This document shows, in pieces, positions 1 through 11,689 of a stretch of DNA of 64,000 nucleotides. The DNA lies in NCBI GenBank assembly GCA_014058105.1, contig JACGCM010001311.1:854501-918500 (forward strand), read 5' to 3'. The first letter of the stretch is position 1, and every line of letters begins with the position of its first letter. The notes beneath the pieces were generated by a model. It was not told where the DNA came from, did no database searches, and worked only from the letters and a program-made list of their open reading frames with translations. This stretch comes from Kingdonia uniflora (lineage: Eukaryota; Streptophyta; Magnoliopsida; Ranunculales; Circaeasteraceae). The translations under genes were made by a program, and so were the position numbers.

Positions 1-355
1 AAATCAAACACAAATAATTCATGATTGTAACCCTAAATCTACAAAATTAGTTCAAACTTACGAGATCGAACGGGTTGATTTCACCAATTTTGCTCCTCCA
101 ATCTTCTTTTGCCCTAATTACACCAAAATCACAATGATGAGAGAGAAGTGAAACAAAAAGATTCCTATAGAGATGAACTGATTTGGAGCCGAGAGAGGGG
201 GAGGCGGATAAGTTTGTTTGGAGAGGAGAATTTTTTTTTAGGGAAAATATATGAGAGTTTTTGAAGATAAGACAAAAAGTTTCAGGTCCCATGCAAATGT
301 TAAGCTGTGTAATGTAGGAACACTCACAACTATAGTCATTTCATATTACCCTTGT
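1..355 (-). repeat. Left arm of a long-range inverted repeat
   Basis: Read on the minus strand this segment matches 15243-15605 on the plus strand almost base for base, including the stretch around the GATCGAACGGGTTG motif and a CT-rich block. The two arms are about 15 kb apart and point towards each other. Similarity stops near 355 on the inner side; the outer end may continue beyond the window. A short reading frame (positions 47-292, minus) is shared with the other arm, but it has no recognisable domain and I do not treat it as a gene. The arms could be remnants of one repeat family inserted twice in opposite orientation, or the termini of a large composite element. Confidence 0.8.
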
Positions 356-504
356 TTTCTAATTAGGTTGAGCAATCACAAAGCGGAAGAAAATCAAAGC
401 AAAAGCAGACTTTGTGTTCTAATTATGGTTGAGCATCTTTATCAAAGTAATTCTAGCAACTTGACTAAGGCACTAAGCCTTCCAACTTTGGTATTTAAAG
501 AGCA

Positions 505-990
505 CACATTACTTCCAAATGGGATAAGATCACTAAACTTAGAAAGGATGGAGGTTTAAATATTAGGCATGCATTTATTTCATAATATTTCGACGTTGGC
601 TAAATATACTTAAATTTTTGTCTCAGCCAGATGATTTTATCTCTAAGTTTTTTAAGTCAAAATATCTTTAAAACATACCTTTTCTTCATTGTCACAAGAG
701 GTATTTGGACTCTAGATTTTATAAGGATGTTTTAATTGCTAGAGATGCAATTAAAGAATTTCTAGGTTTGATTGTAGGAGATGACACTAATATACGCATA
801 TGGCTTAATAATTGGATACCTCCTTTAGACTCTCATAAGCCTTCTAAATTGAATAATACTTGCCCTCAAATAATTTGGGTGTCACAACTTGTGTTAAATA
901 ATCCTCTAAGATAGAATTCTGAGATCATTTATGAAATTATGTCTCATGATCATATGGCATATGTTTTGGATTTACATTTATCTTAAACTG
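505..990 (+). mobile_element. LINE (non-LTR retrotransposon) ORF2 fragment, 3' part of reverse transcriptase region
   Basis: The plus strand encodes, with stops and frame changes, the region between reverse transcriptase and the zinc-binding domain of plant L1-type LINEs. Recognisable pieces are the GGLNIRHAFISN-like stretch near 550, an AKYT piece near 600, and the RIWLNNWIPP motif near 805-840, which matches the family's 'IKIW..PWIP' signature. The longest open part is 705-914. It is a dead fragment with no 5' end, no poly(A) tail and no target duplication that I can see. Confidence 0.7.
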
Positions 991-1069
991 CTAGTAAAGA
1001 TATTATTTAATGGCTGCCTGACAAAAATTTTTAGTTAAGTTATCAAATTGCCCAAATAAATTAGCCTTC

Positions 1070-2367
1070 ATACGCTTGAGGGAGTCAATATTAACTCGAT
1101 CAGCTTTAGCCTTAACCTTGTCAAGGACCTTGGAATCCTCCACTTCCATTACCCTTTAGGCAGAAAGAATCTATTCCCGAACATCTCCCTCAAAATTGGT
1201 CTTCTGCAAAGCCAATGCCTCCTCCCTCTCCTTAGCTAGGTTGGCCTTTATCTGCGCGTCCTCTATTCTCTTCTCCATATCCCAGGCCTTTTTCACCTCG
1301 TGAATGGCCACCTCATTCGCCTTCCCAGCTCCAAGCTTTAACTTCTCCAGCTTCGCCTCCAAGTTTTCTTTCTCCTGGAGTAGATCCTCTTTTTCCTTCA
1401 CCAACTCCTTCTAGATGTTTATGTAAGCAAGAAGTTGGTTTGCCAGAATACCAACACCAAGAGTGTGAGGCTTACCCTTGACCAGCATCTTCTTGATCTG
1501 CATTAGAGTCATTATATGAGTTCTCGAGTGAGAGACCAAATTACTTAAACAGACACCTAAGTGGAAAGTTTTTTTTTTCAAAGGCTCCCCTGGATTCTTC
1601 ATGTCGAATTCATAATTACCTAAGATGAGGAGATAATCAACACAATATTGCCCCCCTGTTGATACCATTTCATAGAGGAGGGGTCTCCTCAGGAACCGCG
1701 CTAAGTACCTGTACCTCAACTTTTGTGGATTCTACTTGAGTTTGTAATACACACAAAGGTCGTCTACAGTGATTAGCTCTTCCCCTCTATCCCTTAACCG
1801 ACCATTTATCACCCCCATAATGCGAAAAAGATCATACATATTCAGGTTGAACTGGTCAGGCGCAATATCAAAAAAGTTAAGAAACTTCTTCTGGTCAGCT
1901 CGAATAGGCAACTTTAGCCCCTTCTTTATCCGTTCTCGATGGACAAGAATACTATCCAAAGGAACGTTCTAATCCGTCATCTCATAATGGTATTCTTCTA
2001 ACCTAATATCCTTAGGTATACCATACTTTGCTTTGAAGCTCAAAATTTTACTTATTTCTGGAGCCTCCCCATAATACTCCCATCCTTTTCCCTCAACATC
2101 TTCACCCTCACTATCACTACCCTCTTGATCACTTGGCTGCGGCTCGTGATCCACGTCTGTCTCGGTCTTCTCCTCATCGAAAACTTCAACCACCCTGGGT
2201 ACAAACTTAAATTGATTAATACTCGCCACATCCGCGCTACTCTGCCCAATCCTATACCTACCACCCAACTTTTGGACATACGTTATTACATCGATTAGAA
2301 GTAGTTCTATATCTACGAGGTTCTCGAAGATACTTCCTTTATCATTGTTTTGGATGGGTTCAACCAT
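1070..2367 (-). pseudogene. Degenerate gypsy-type transposon gag-like gene
   Basis: Minus-strand reading frames at 1969-2367, 1732-1959, 1411-1719 and 1171-1404 follow each other closely and look like one protein broken by stop codons. The N-terminal piece has an acidic run and a GIPKDIRLEEY-like stretch. The next has [20 protein letters not shown] and [15 protein letters not shown], which resemble the plant 'putative gypsy type transposon' domain (an extended loop, then L-x-F-P-x-H and L..L.I.P.QL.PN). The last piece (1171-1404) is a highly charged coiled coil rich in K and E, typical of the C-terminal half of these proteins. Family assignment is by motif resemblance only; it could also be a related plant transposon protein of unknown class. 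Confidence 0.45.
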
Positions 2368-2369
2368 TT

Positions 2370-5227
2370 TATGAAACTGAAAATAAGATTCCCATTTTTA
2401 AGTTAGTATAATATCATATATGATATACTATATACGTTCATATGCTCGTATCGATATTATTGTCGAGTTTAATCTCCGGCCCATCATTCTTTTTATTTAT
2501 ATTTGACTCAAACGTCACTACATTTAGCTATCGATACAAGATTTATTTCATATTTTCACTAACTTCTAACATCGAGAATTATCTATATGTCCCTAACATC
2601 TCCAACTCGAGTGTACAGAAACTACTACTTATCAAAGACACTTCAACAGTCCTAAGATTTCCCGCTAAAATGAGCCGAGTTCAAAATTTCAAATTTACGC
2701 TTACTCCAACGCAATATTCGGCCTAAATAGCAAGAAATCTGGCGCTACAGCTGCAACCATCATACAATATCAAAATCACGACAGAAAGACCCAAAGTCAT
2801 GCCGTAATCACAGCGATGACCAAAACACAATCTCCCCCACGTCATCATCAATCACTTCATGCCCCTCTCTCCCAAACACTACGTTATCACTTTCAGCACC
2901 ATCCACCATTCAATACATCCCAATATCACCAACATCAACAGAAATTAAAAGGGTTTTTCAAGGGTCAGATCGGCTAGGGTTTGGGCCTGGACTTGATCCG
3001 ACCTGGAGAACTCGGGTCTTTATTGTACAAACCTGAATTGAGTAAACCCAAAACCTGAACAAAAATCGAATCGAAATAGTCGGGTCGGGTCGGGTCACAC
3101 AAAAACAAAAAACAAATCAAGCATCAAGCCATCAACAACTAAAAAAATCCCTAATTAAAACTTCTGAGGGTTTCAAAATTTCAATAAATCCAAAAATGGT
3201 TGAAGACAAAAAGGTTTCAATAAATCCAAACATGGTTCCAATCTTCAACTCCTCTTTTATACAATCTTAAGGAAGACGAGACAATCTTTGGGGCAATCTT
3301 TCAACCAGATATCCAAAAAGAGAGAGAGAAGTAATATCCAAAAAGAGAGAGCTTTGGTACAATCTTTCAACCGGATGGCTTGCAGCAATCTTAAGGACAG
3401 AAAGAAAAGAGGGAGCTTGATGCAGACATCGAAGCTTTTCCAGTAAACATAGTCGCAAGAAAAACTCGGGAGCTCTGACAAGGAGGCAACAACGTATAGA
3501 CACCCCACATTTTTGATATAGAGCAGAGATAAGGAGAGGAGTTGGAGAGATAAAGATACCGCTAATAAATTTATTTATACCCTAACCGGATCGGGTCGGG
3601 TATGTCACCAAACCTGATTCCAAAACTGAAACCGATTCAGTTTTATACGGGCTTTAAAAACATAACCCGAAACTGATTCAACTGAGATCTAAACCAGACC
3701 GAACCAGCCGATTCGGATTGGTCGGGATCGGGTTCTCAGGTTCGAGTATACAGCCTTAGAAATTCATATAAAGCCCTAAAACTGCGTTTTTCAAGTTTGT
3801 TTCTACCAAAACAAGTTATTACTCCAATTTTCCCTGTATTCTACCCTCCGTGTTCATATATATATTGGGTTTCAACATAATTGCATAATATTCCATCAAA
3901 TATTCAAGTACAAAAGAATAATCTCAACACAATAACTAACCTTGAAATTACACTGCTTATAAATCCCTTTGTTTTATGATCATTGCTCTTTGGATCAAAA
4001 CATTAATTTCCTCGTTACCAATGGTGGACAACGACACAAGAGACGAGCATAACGATTTGGAACTTAGACAGATTTTTTCAGAATCAGTGGTATGTGAATA
4101 GTCACCAACCACAGGGATTTTTATAAGCCACACGCGACTGTTCATCGTACACCTTCGCGACCGTTCGAGTACTTGAGCATAACGCCTTGATTGCCTCTTC
4201 TCGAAGTCTTTAACCTTTTGCCTCCTAAACGCCAACAGACCCATGCACTACTGCTCCAAACCTTCCATGTATCCCTTTAACTCCTCTGTTATATTTATTT
4301 TCACCAAAACAACTCTTATGTTCATAAAAGGATATTGCATGTCCAATTCCTTGTACCTCAAAGCATCACCTGCAGGCGAACACCTTGCAATTTTTTTACA
4401 TAACCCTATACAAATCTTTCCTTAATTATTCATCTCCTACATTCTCAGGCCAGTTGTAACCACAATTCAAATTTTAAATCCTGTTCGGCAATACAACTAT
4501 CTAGGCATCGAGATAATATTAACATTCACATACCCAACATCACAATTTTATATCAATCATAATTTACTTATTCAACATATCACATCATATTTGAGAAAAT
4601 ACTTAAAATATATACAGCTATACTTCGAGAACATCTTATCATTATAAAAGTCGACAACAAAAGTCTGACAAAAATAAAATCATTTATTTCAGTCGAGTAC
4701 AAGTTTATTCATTTATTACAGGCAACGGAAGCCAACAGGTCTAATTTTTAACCATTCCGTGCAACATCAACATCTTCCTTTTTCACCAACGCCTTGGCTC
4801 GAGTCCTTATCTTACCGACGTGTTCCGGAGGACTCAGAGATTGTAATTAGTAATGAAACAAGTATTACTCTTCAGCCACCTTTGCTTCCACTTTATTCAT
4901 ATCCTCATAGTTGGGCTCCACCGGTACCAACGTCTGCCCATTTACACAGAGTTTACTAAATTATTCAGCAACTCCCAATACTTGGTGTACACACGGTTGC
5001 TGAAATTATAATCCCGCGCCTTCACCCTCATCCTCACCATCTCACAATCCTAAAAATAACTTTCTCCCACTTCAAGGGATACTTATATGACAAACTCCAA
5101 GTGACACAACTCTCAAGAGTCAAAGGCAACAATCACTATCAACTAACACCCCAACTACCCAGTTAATTACACCTCCTAGGGAACCATTTACGGGCCCTAC
5201 ATAGCCAACACTGACTACTTTGAGATC
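2370..5227. other. Gene-free stretch with transposon-like debris
   Basis: No intact gene is visible. A G-rich run built from CGGGT units occurs near 3080-3097 and again near 3590-3600 and 3720-3740, as in dispersed plant repeats. A short duplicated module containing ATCCAAAAAGAGAGAG occurs twice in 3280-3380. Around 3957-4400 and 4970-5050 the minus strand carries open stretches (for example NFSNRVYTKYWELLNN near 5000) that look like decayed gag-type coding sequence possibly belonging to the element at 1070-2367, but I cannot assign them. Confidence 0.4.
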
Positions 5228-5582
5228 CACTACAACAAATACAGGTTTTTACGTCATTGAAAAAATGACGTAAAAGGGATTTAATGTCATTTGTACAAAT
5301 GACGTCGAAGGCGATGACGTGGAAAGGTAGGGTCTAACAACGTCATTAAATAAGTGACGTGGAAAGCTAGGCACTAACGTCATTAATTAAGTGACGTATA
5401 AGGGGTTTCAAAAATTGACGTTATTGATATCCAATTCTGGTGACCGACCGGCTAATGTATTCTATTGACGTCACTAAATAACGTCATTAAAAAATGACGT
5501 AGTTTAACTCTTTTAACGTCATATTTAAAGTGACGTGGTAGCGTTTTCATATATAAACAATGATATTTTTAAAATGACGTCA
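5228..5582. repeat. CACTA terminal inverted repeat and TGACGT subterminal array
   Basis: After the CACTACAACAAAT terminus the next 350 bases hold more than a dozen copies of TGACGT or its complement ACGTCA, many paired head to head across AT-rich spacers (for example ACGTCATTAAATAAGTGACG near 5340) so that they could form short hairpins. In En/Spm elements such subterminal motifs are the binding sites of the TNPA/TNP1 protein; the same core (TGACG) is also the site of plant TGA-type bZIP factors. The first role is expected from the family; the second is an inference. Confidence 0.8.
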
Positions 5583-5959
5583 ATACCTCAAAAAATATAA
5601 AAAAAATAATCATAGTAATAAATCAAATATTGTCAATCCACTGCCCTTCCCTCCTCTCTACAAAACTACCACCATATTCTACAAAAAGGTAAAATATTTG
5701 GCTAAATTATATTACTTTCATTCAATATAATGTGCTCAAACTTAATTACTTCATTATTTAAATTACAGAGCTAAATCACTGGTAAACTTAACCAATTCAT
5801 ACAAAAATTAATAAAGCAACCATAAAGAAGGGTTTTGGATGTTTCACTGCCAGAATGTTTATAACCTTTGAGTACCTTTATATGTTTCTACTAATCTGGA
5901 TCAATTTGTAAACCTGTCAAAGCATACAAATTAAGCATTAGCCCCTTGCATAGAACAAC

Positions 5960-6283
5960 TTAGCAAATAGTATATTCACGCCTTGATAGTAAGGTAGGAG
6001 GAAGGTGGATATTCTCGATCACATATAATCGAGGATTATACCGTGAACCACTTGGATATGCACAAGCTAACACTGAAGTCTTAGCATTAATTGAAGCAAT
6101 AATTCCCGCCTTTGCTATTGAAACAGTCTGTTGCTCCATCACCTATTGAAGAGTTGAAGTAAAATTAGAATAACCACATCACTGCGAGAAGCTTCCTTAG
6201 AGCTTGAGGAACTAAACTAAAGGAAAATAAAGAAAACTCACCTCATGTAACATATTTCTTGTGTTGTCTAACATTTTGTCAAA
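5960..6283 (-). pseudogene. MCM4: Captured MCM4 fragment (two exons and the intron between them)
   Basis: Minus strand. Exon at about 6242-6283 reads FDKMLDNTRNMLHE and ends at a GTGAGT donor. After an intron of about 100 bases with an AG acceptor, the exon at 5960-6142 reads V, then [16 protein letters not shown] and later SRYNPRL and [11 protein letters not shown]. This is the AAA+ core of the MCM4 subunit of the replicative helicase, between Walker B and the arginine-finger region. The conserved ANPSG motif has become AYPSG, and the sequence leaves homology after LLSR. The rest of the roughly 850-residue protein is missing. It lies inside the CACTA element and keeps intron junctions, so it was taken up as genomic DNA. 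Non-functional. Confidence 0.85.
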
Positions 6284-6776
6284 CTAGTTAATGCAACATA
6301 TCCCCCTATCACTAAGAACTAAGGCCCTACTCTCTAAGACCTGAAGACATAAAAATCTTTAGTCTTAGTTCTCATAATTGTACGTAATGAATTAAATACT
6401 GAGCAATATACAGTAACACGCAATAGATTTTTTTTGTCAGCAAAATTGCACTTAAGTTGAAAGCCGCACATGAGGAAAATTGGGGTAACACGAAAGGACT
6501 TAATGAGGGGGGCCAAACAGCTGGATACAGAATAAACTACAAATACTTTAGTTGGTCTATAACATGGATTATGATGCGTAGCATCCTATACGCCTACGTA
6601 TAGCATACTGAATGACTGAGAGAACTAATTATCAACTGATCTTGTATTGGTCGAGATCAACAATGTTAACAATTGCTGGCTTATACAATAAGGTAGTTCC
6701 AGTCTAGCTAAGTAATCATGCTACTATAGGTTTCAAGTTTTTAATTGGTTTGTAATGAAATGAATGTATAACATAC

Positions 6777-6900
6777 CCCCAGGGAACATCTCCCACAAGC
6801 ATCCAGTCTCCTTCTTTATCTTCATAAGTAAGAACAAAATCAGATGATCCATCTAACAGTTTGGATGGCTTTGTTACTTAAACTCCAAGATCTGTATATC
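6777..6900 (-). pseudogene. Captured AUX/IAA fragment (PB1 domain exon)
   Basis: Minus strand. One exon-like stretch encodes [20 protein letters not shown] followed by [11 protein letters not shown], the hallmark of the C-terminal PB1 (domain IV) of AUX/IAA transcriptional repressors in auxin signalling. It ends just after the invariant PW at a GTATGT donor, the place where AUX/IAA genes normally have an intron. An in-frame stop lies just upstream of the conserved block and none of domains I-III is present. It sits in the captured-fragment zone of the CACTA element, 0.5 kb from the MCM4 piece and in the same orientation. ARF proteins share the fold but not this exact signature. Confidence 0.8.
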
Positions 6901-7329
6901 TGCCTGAACCTAAACTAAAAAAATAGATGCTACTATCAGACATGAAGCTAGAGAAAATCAACAATTAACTAGAACATGTCACGCTATATATTGGTGCATA
7001 CGGGTCAATGTCATGATATTATGATAAAGCATAGATATCCATCCGCATCTGCATTAGTTATAGTTTCAGAGATATATAAGAGAAATAAACAAAACAATGA
7101 CTACGATATGTTAGGAAATATCGACGTGTATGTTTTGACAGATATATAGTAATTAATATCAAGCTCAGGGACCTTGCAACTCATATATACATAGTTAGCC
7201 TCTCGACACCAATATTTTAGTCATTAGTCACTGGGTTAGCTCAACTAACAGAGTAACCCTTCTAATCAACATAATCTTTTAATTATGCAATTAAATTCCA
7301 CATTTATAGATAGAATGATGCTGAAATGT

Positions 7330-7890
7330 AAACTTATGGATGGTATTAATGGCAGTTGTTGGACCTTTGATGGTGAGGAATGGTCCCTTATATAAGTTCA
7401 CCAACGGTTTTGCAGTTTACATAGAAGGTGGACAGGAAGTGTTCTATAAATGCCTTGCTAATGCTTCTGGAGACAAATTTGGCAATCATTTGATCATCCA
7501 ACAGACACACTTCTCATGGGAAAATTTTTGAGGGAGGAGCAACGGACTACATCTAGAGTATCTCCTACAAACCTCAGTCAAGGTAAGTTTTACCTCTCTA
7601 TATATTTTAACTCCATATCCGCATTTGTAGAAGGTGACAAGCCAACAAGATGTTTAAGTATAAATTTTTATACTTTGTGATTCGTAATATTGAATGATGT
7701 GAATATTACATTATACATGGAGTGTTATAATCAAACTATTCAAGCTCCATATCAGATTCCAAGTACTGGAAACAATGGTTTTTTGAGATTGGATATCGAT
7801 GGGGGCCTATGGTTTTTTGGTTATAAATTTTTAGATGTTATTCCTCCTCAAACTATTCCAAGTACTTCTGTATGTCTTTGTGTATGAGGG
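7330..7890 (+). pseudogene. Captured bulb-type lectin (G-type lectin kinase or EP1-like) fragment
   Basis: Plus strand, opposite to the neighbouring captured pieces. Around 7470-7575 one frame reads IWQSFDHPTDTLLMGKFLRE, the signature of bulb-type lectin domains in S-locus/G-type lectin receptor kinases and EP1-like glycoproteins. About 130 bases further, 7690-7860 encodes NITLYMECYNQTIQAPYQI and GFLRLDIDGG, which fits the region following the lectin repeat. The frame changes several times and no kinase domain follows, so this is a relic. Whether the source was a receptor kinase or a secreted lectin cannot be told from this part. Confidence 0.65.
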
Positions 7891-8655
7891 ATCTGTATTT
7901 CAGCAGTAAGATTTATCAACAATGTAGTGAAATATATCCAAGATAGACTATAGTTTCTTTGAATCAAATTTCCTTTTGGATGAAACTTTCCCGACTCTGA
8001 ATTAGTAAATATGTGACACTCAAAAACCTGACGTTTAATTACGTACCTCTATTCAGGTGGATCATTTTTGGGATTGCCAATGGATTTATTCTAGAATGAG
8101 TGGCTTCAAGTCCAAAATGAGTCTGAATTCCATCCAAGAAAGACTTCTAGTAGTTATTCATAGTTATGATGAAGGAATGAATCACCTGATTCACCTCCAA
8201 TTTTCTTGCTCTTAGAGATACTTTATTCACCATTATTGATGTTCCTTGATGCGAATCAAGTCTGTACAAAGCAGGAATTAGGGATTAGAAATGAAGCAAA
8301 AAATATTTTGTGTTCCCTACCTTGAAAATCAAGTATTTTCTATTTTTTTTATACCTCAGATCTCATCTATTTGAATTGAATATTTACAACATTCAATCTC
8401 CTAACGATGAGATATTACATAGACATTATCATATCAATCATCCAGGATGAGGCATGCCCTATCACAAAGGAGAAGTAACTATATCTACTTCCCAATCTGA
8501 TTGCATTATTGGAAATTTAGGATGCTAGAAACGAGTAAAGTTAATTTATGAAAAGTCTTAAATCTCAATATTACAAGTACTCGAGAGTGTAAGAGGGAGA
8601 TCTTCTGCCCCAACTCAAGAAGAATCCCATTCGAAGTAATGGCAGACAATACCTC

Positions 8656-8887
8656 TTATAGCAGTCCAGTTACCACACCCGAAGAAGAAGAAGCCCTACC
8701 TGGGATCTGGTTTCCTCCTTTAGAATTGAAAGGAGCTCCTTCCCATGCACTAACTACAAATGCAGGATTTGTTACTATAAGAAGGTTTCCTAATTGAATG
8801 GAACTTTTAAATTTATCCTTGTCACAGGTTGCCTTAAAGTCAATAACCACAAAATACTGAAACTCTTGATAAACAGGATTAATACTT
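8656..8887 (-). pseudogene. Captured ERI-1-like 3'-5' exonuclease fragment
   Basis: Minus strand. The stretch just left of 8887 reads VYQEFQYFVVIDFKATCDKD, matching the first exonuclease motif (YFxVIDFEATCDKDK) of plant ERI-1/3'hExo-type DEDD exonucleases. The catalytic glutamate of the D-x-E motif is replaced by lysine here. After CDKDK the sequence leaves homology and continues as an open frame with no recognised domain down to 8656. It is in the same frame as the BPI/LBP piece immediately upstream, separated by one stop codon. It is a short dead fragment inside the CACTA element. Confidence 0.65.
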
Positions 8888-8889
8888 AT

Positions 8890-9090
8890 CTAAGAAGAAA
8901 CTAAAGCTTGTTTGCTCTCACGGTAATACTTGGGAACTACATACTCATCTGTTGATATGAACGAACCATTGATCTCAAGGCTGACAGAGGAATTACCAAA
9001 TAAAGGTTTATTCACATAAGTAACATTCAAGAAAGAAATATCATAAACACTGATTTCTTTTGGAATAGTTTGCAATAACATTCAAAACTC
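8890..9090 (-). pseudogene. Captured BPI/LBP-family fragment
   Basis: Minus strand. The frame reads LLQTIPKEISVYDISFLNVT, then FGNSSVSLEINGSF and VVPKYYRES, and matches the middle of plant BPI/LBP proteins (lipid- or LPS-binding, At1g04970 type), where the order is LQ-LPKEI, LNVTF, NSS-F-I-G-F. A TTACAG acceptor-like sequence lies just upstream. Homology ends at about 8890, directly before the exonuclease fragment. Neither the signal peptide nor the second BPI domain is present. Assignment rests on remembered family sequence. Confidence 0.6.
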
Positions 9091-9409
9091 TGTAACTACA
9101 CAAACAGATACAAAAAATACTGATTTAGAGACAATTCACTGTAAAGGGTATCTGAGTGGTTTGCCCTCATATCTCGAAGAAATGTATCAAGCAGGTATGA
9201 TCTCAATAACACAACTCTTGAACTTGCTAGATCGGTGAAATATGAAGAAAGCGTGAGCTCTAGCTGCAGCTACAATAGCAATATGCTAATAAAGGCCCAG
9301 GAAATACTACCAATACAGTATAATTAATGCAGCACTAGCAAAATCCTAGAGGATCACAAATTTGTTAAGGTAAAATTATTATTTTTACCTCGCTTAAAGC
9401 TGAGCATAT

Positions 9410-9512
9410 CAAATAAGGGGCTTGTCTGCTTAACAAAATATGTTAAAAGCTCGGGTACATCCAAAGGTGGTACTTCCTACACCAAATAGTAAAGAGAGTT
9501 AGGCCACATGAG
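9410..9512 (-). other. Unidentified exon-like fragment in the CACTA capture zone
   Basis: The minus strand reads VPPLDVPELLTYFVKQTSP and then LFDMLSFKR before an AGGTAAAA donor-like site. The amino-acid composition and the well-placed donor suggest an exon of another captured host gene, but I do not recognise the family. A second conserved-looking stretch (HFGLEATHSRINPLAIPKM, minus, near 8065-8125) is also unassigned. Confidence 0.35.
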
Positions 9513-9899
9513 AACAAGCAGTTCCAAATTCACACCACTCATCAAATTAAAATTTACATATAATACAATTCAAAGCAAAAGAAAGAGCAACAGGTTCAAA
9601 ATAAAGATTTTAGATTCCACCTTGGGCACTTAAAAAAAAATGACGGACGACGAACTGTTATCCTTTTTCCTCCTCCTTTATCCGGGCTTGGGACCGGCAA
9701 TGAAACCATATAGTTCCATCGGCGGAGTTAAAAAAGATTTTACCTAAGAATAAAAAATAGTTAGTAATCAAGATATAAATGCAAAGGCCTAGCAGCTGAG
9801 AAGATAGTAAAATTCCTTCATCAATAAATAATAGAGTTCAAACTCTTAACGCGATATAACGTAAAAGGTCTAGCAAAAAACAAATAAATAATAACCATA

Positions 9900-10870
9900 T
9901 TGAGGATTGTCAAAACTTAATCCTTGATAATAAATAGGGTTAGCCAAGACACGAATGATCTGATTGCATCCCCGGTGGTTTTATGTTCTCCCCCACTAAG
10001 TGGCATATCCTCTTTTACAGCTGTTTGAATACTCACCTTTGGCATTCCATACCAAAAACCAGTTGCAACAATATTACTTGGAGAAAGCCAATATAGTCTG
10101 CAATTTATGGGTTTTAATGTTGTATGGCATCTCTGCTAGAGAGAACATATGAGAAAGTGAGTTAATTAACTGCAATCTATACATACAACATAATTTTTAA
10201 CTTGGGAACATACCGAAAGCAATATGCTACTTTCTCGAGGGGTAATTTCATCTTGAGCATTTCCTTGATTTGATTGTTCAAGGAATTAGTATTAGCGACA
10301 TCGAATTATTAAAATATAATAGTAAAGATTTTAAGTTAATATACCAGTAATTTTGTCATTTTTGTCATTTGTGCCTCCAATGACGATACTTTTTCATTCA
10401 CTTCCTTGCATACTTCTAGCTCCTCCCGTAAAACCCTCACTTCTTCTTGTAAACTTTGTATTATCACTCTACCATGTTTAACACCTTTATAAAGAGTTGG
10501 TGATATGCCAAATCCCGTTGCCTCATACCTCCAGGGTACTTTGGACCTAAAACCTCTGTGAGATCATCATCTCCAACATCTGGATTATTTGAGTTGATTT
10601 CATCTATTTTATCCTAAAAATAAAAAGTAACCATATGGTGTTAACGTAAACAATTATTATGTAACATTAAATACATAATTATAAATTACTAAGGTACATA
10701 CTATTTTTACTTGGACCAACTCATTTACAGCCTCTTCATTCTTCCTTCTGTGTGCTTTTGTCCATACAGCACACCGTCGAACCTTTTTCACGACTGATGT
10801 GGCGTCATCGGCAATCTCTTTGTTCTACAAAAAAAGAACCATATATTCTTATATGCGTAGATTAGTAATG
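9900..10870 (-). pseudogene. TNP1/TNPA-like CACTA protein, degenerate
   Basis: Minus strand. In order: KKVRRCAVWTKAHRRKNEEA near 10740-10800; LGPKYPG near 10545 followed, after a frameshift, by ATGFGISPTLYKGVKHGR; a coiled coil (SLQEEVRVLREELEVCKEVN) near 10395-10470; and IVATGFWYGMPK with TTGDAIRSFVSW near 9960-10085. This is the usual order of the C-terminal half of plant En/Spm TNP1-like proteins, which bind the subterminal repeats. At least one frameshift and several introns or deletions interrupt it. It follows the TNP2 gene in the same orientation, as in other CACTA elements. Confidence 0.65.
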
Positions 10871-11689
10871 TAAATTGGTATAAAGCATATGAAAAACAAC
10901 TACCATTTTATGTTCCAACCGAGAATATCCTAAACGACTACATGTATGGGATAATTTATGTTTTTTCCTGGTTTTGATGAGTCTTCTCCTAAGCTCTTGC
11001 AGAAACAACAATATTATTTTTAGGTTACTGACAATTGGATTAAACATTAGGGAGTTACTAAAATGTTACAATATAATCATAGAGTTATAATGGACCATAT
11101 CGAATATTCATCGTTAATGAAATTTATAGTGTTCACCTGCGGGATTCATCACATCCATAGTACCGATATTGGCAATGATATTTTTAGCCCTTTTTGAAAT
11201 TTCCATTTGAATCTGCTATGTGCATATGTTACTAATATAATTAGAATTAAAATTATCATAACTAAAATAAAAATATATGAAAGTAAGAATCTTACCAGTG
11301 TCGCTTTACTCTTCAAATTTCTTTGGTCCATAGTAATTAAGTTAGGGAAAGAAATTCACCTTTAAAAAAATTGTCATATTGATAATATATCAAATTTGAT
11401 AATACTATCAAAAGCCCAAAATTCACAAGTAAAAGTATAATACTGTCATAAATATATGCCAAGATTTTATTAATAGGATTGAACAAGTTAACAAAAGAAA
11501 TAACTAAAGTCTCGTAATTACCAGCCATATAATAAGATCTCAACTCTAAAGTATTCTAATCATATATACTAGACATTTATCAAATAAACCAAAATAAGAT
11601 CTAAAAATATTCAAGATAGAAAGAAAATAAGAATTTTTAATTTAAAAGACTTAATCTACATTGTTTTGAACTCATACTCCTTCACAGTC

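Noticed and set aside
47..292. Open frame shared by both long-range repeat arms (also 15276-15560)
   Set aside because: It is conserved only because the repeat is duplicated; no domain is seen, it contains low-complexity parts and it has no independent evidence of being coding.
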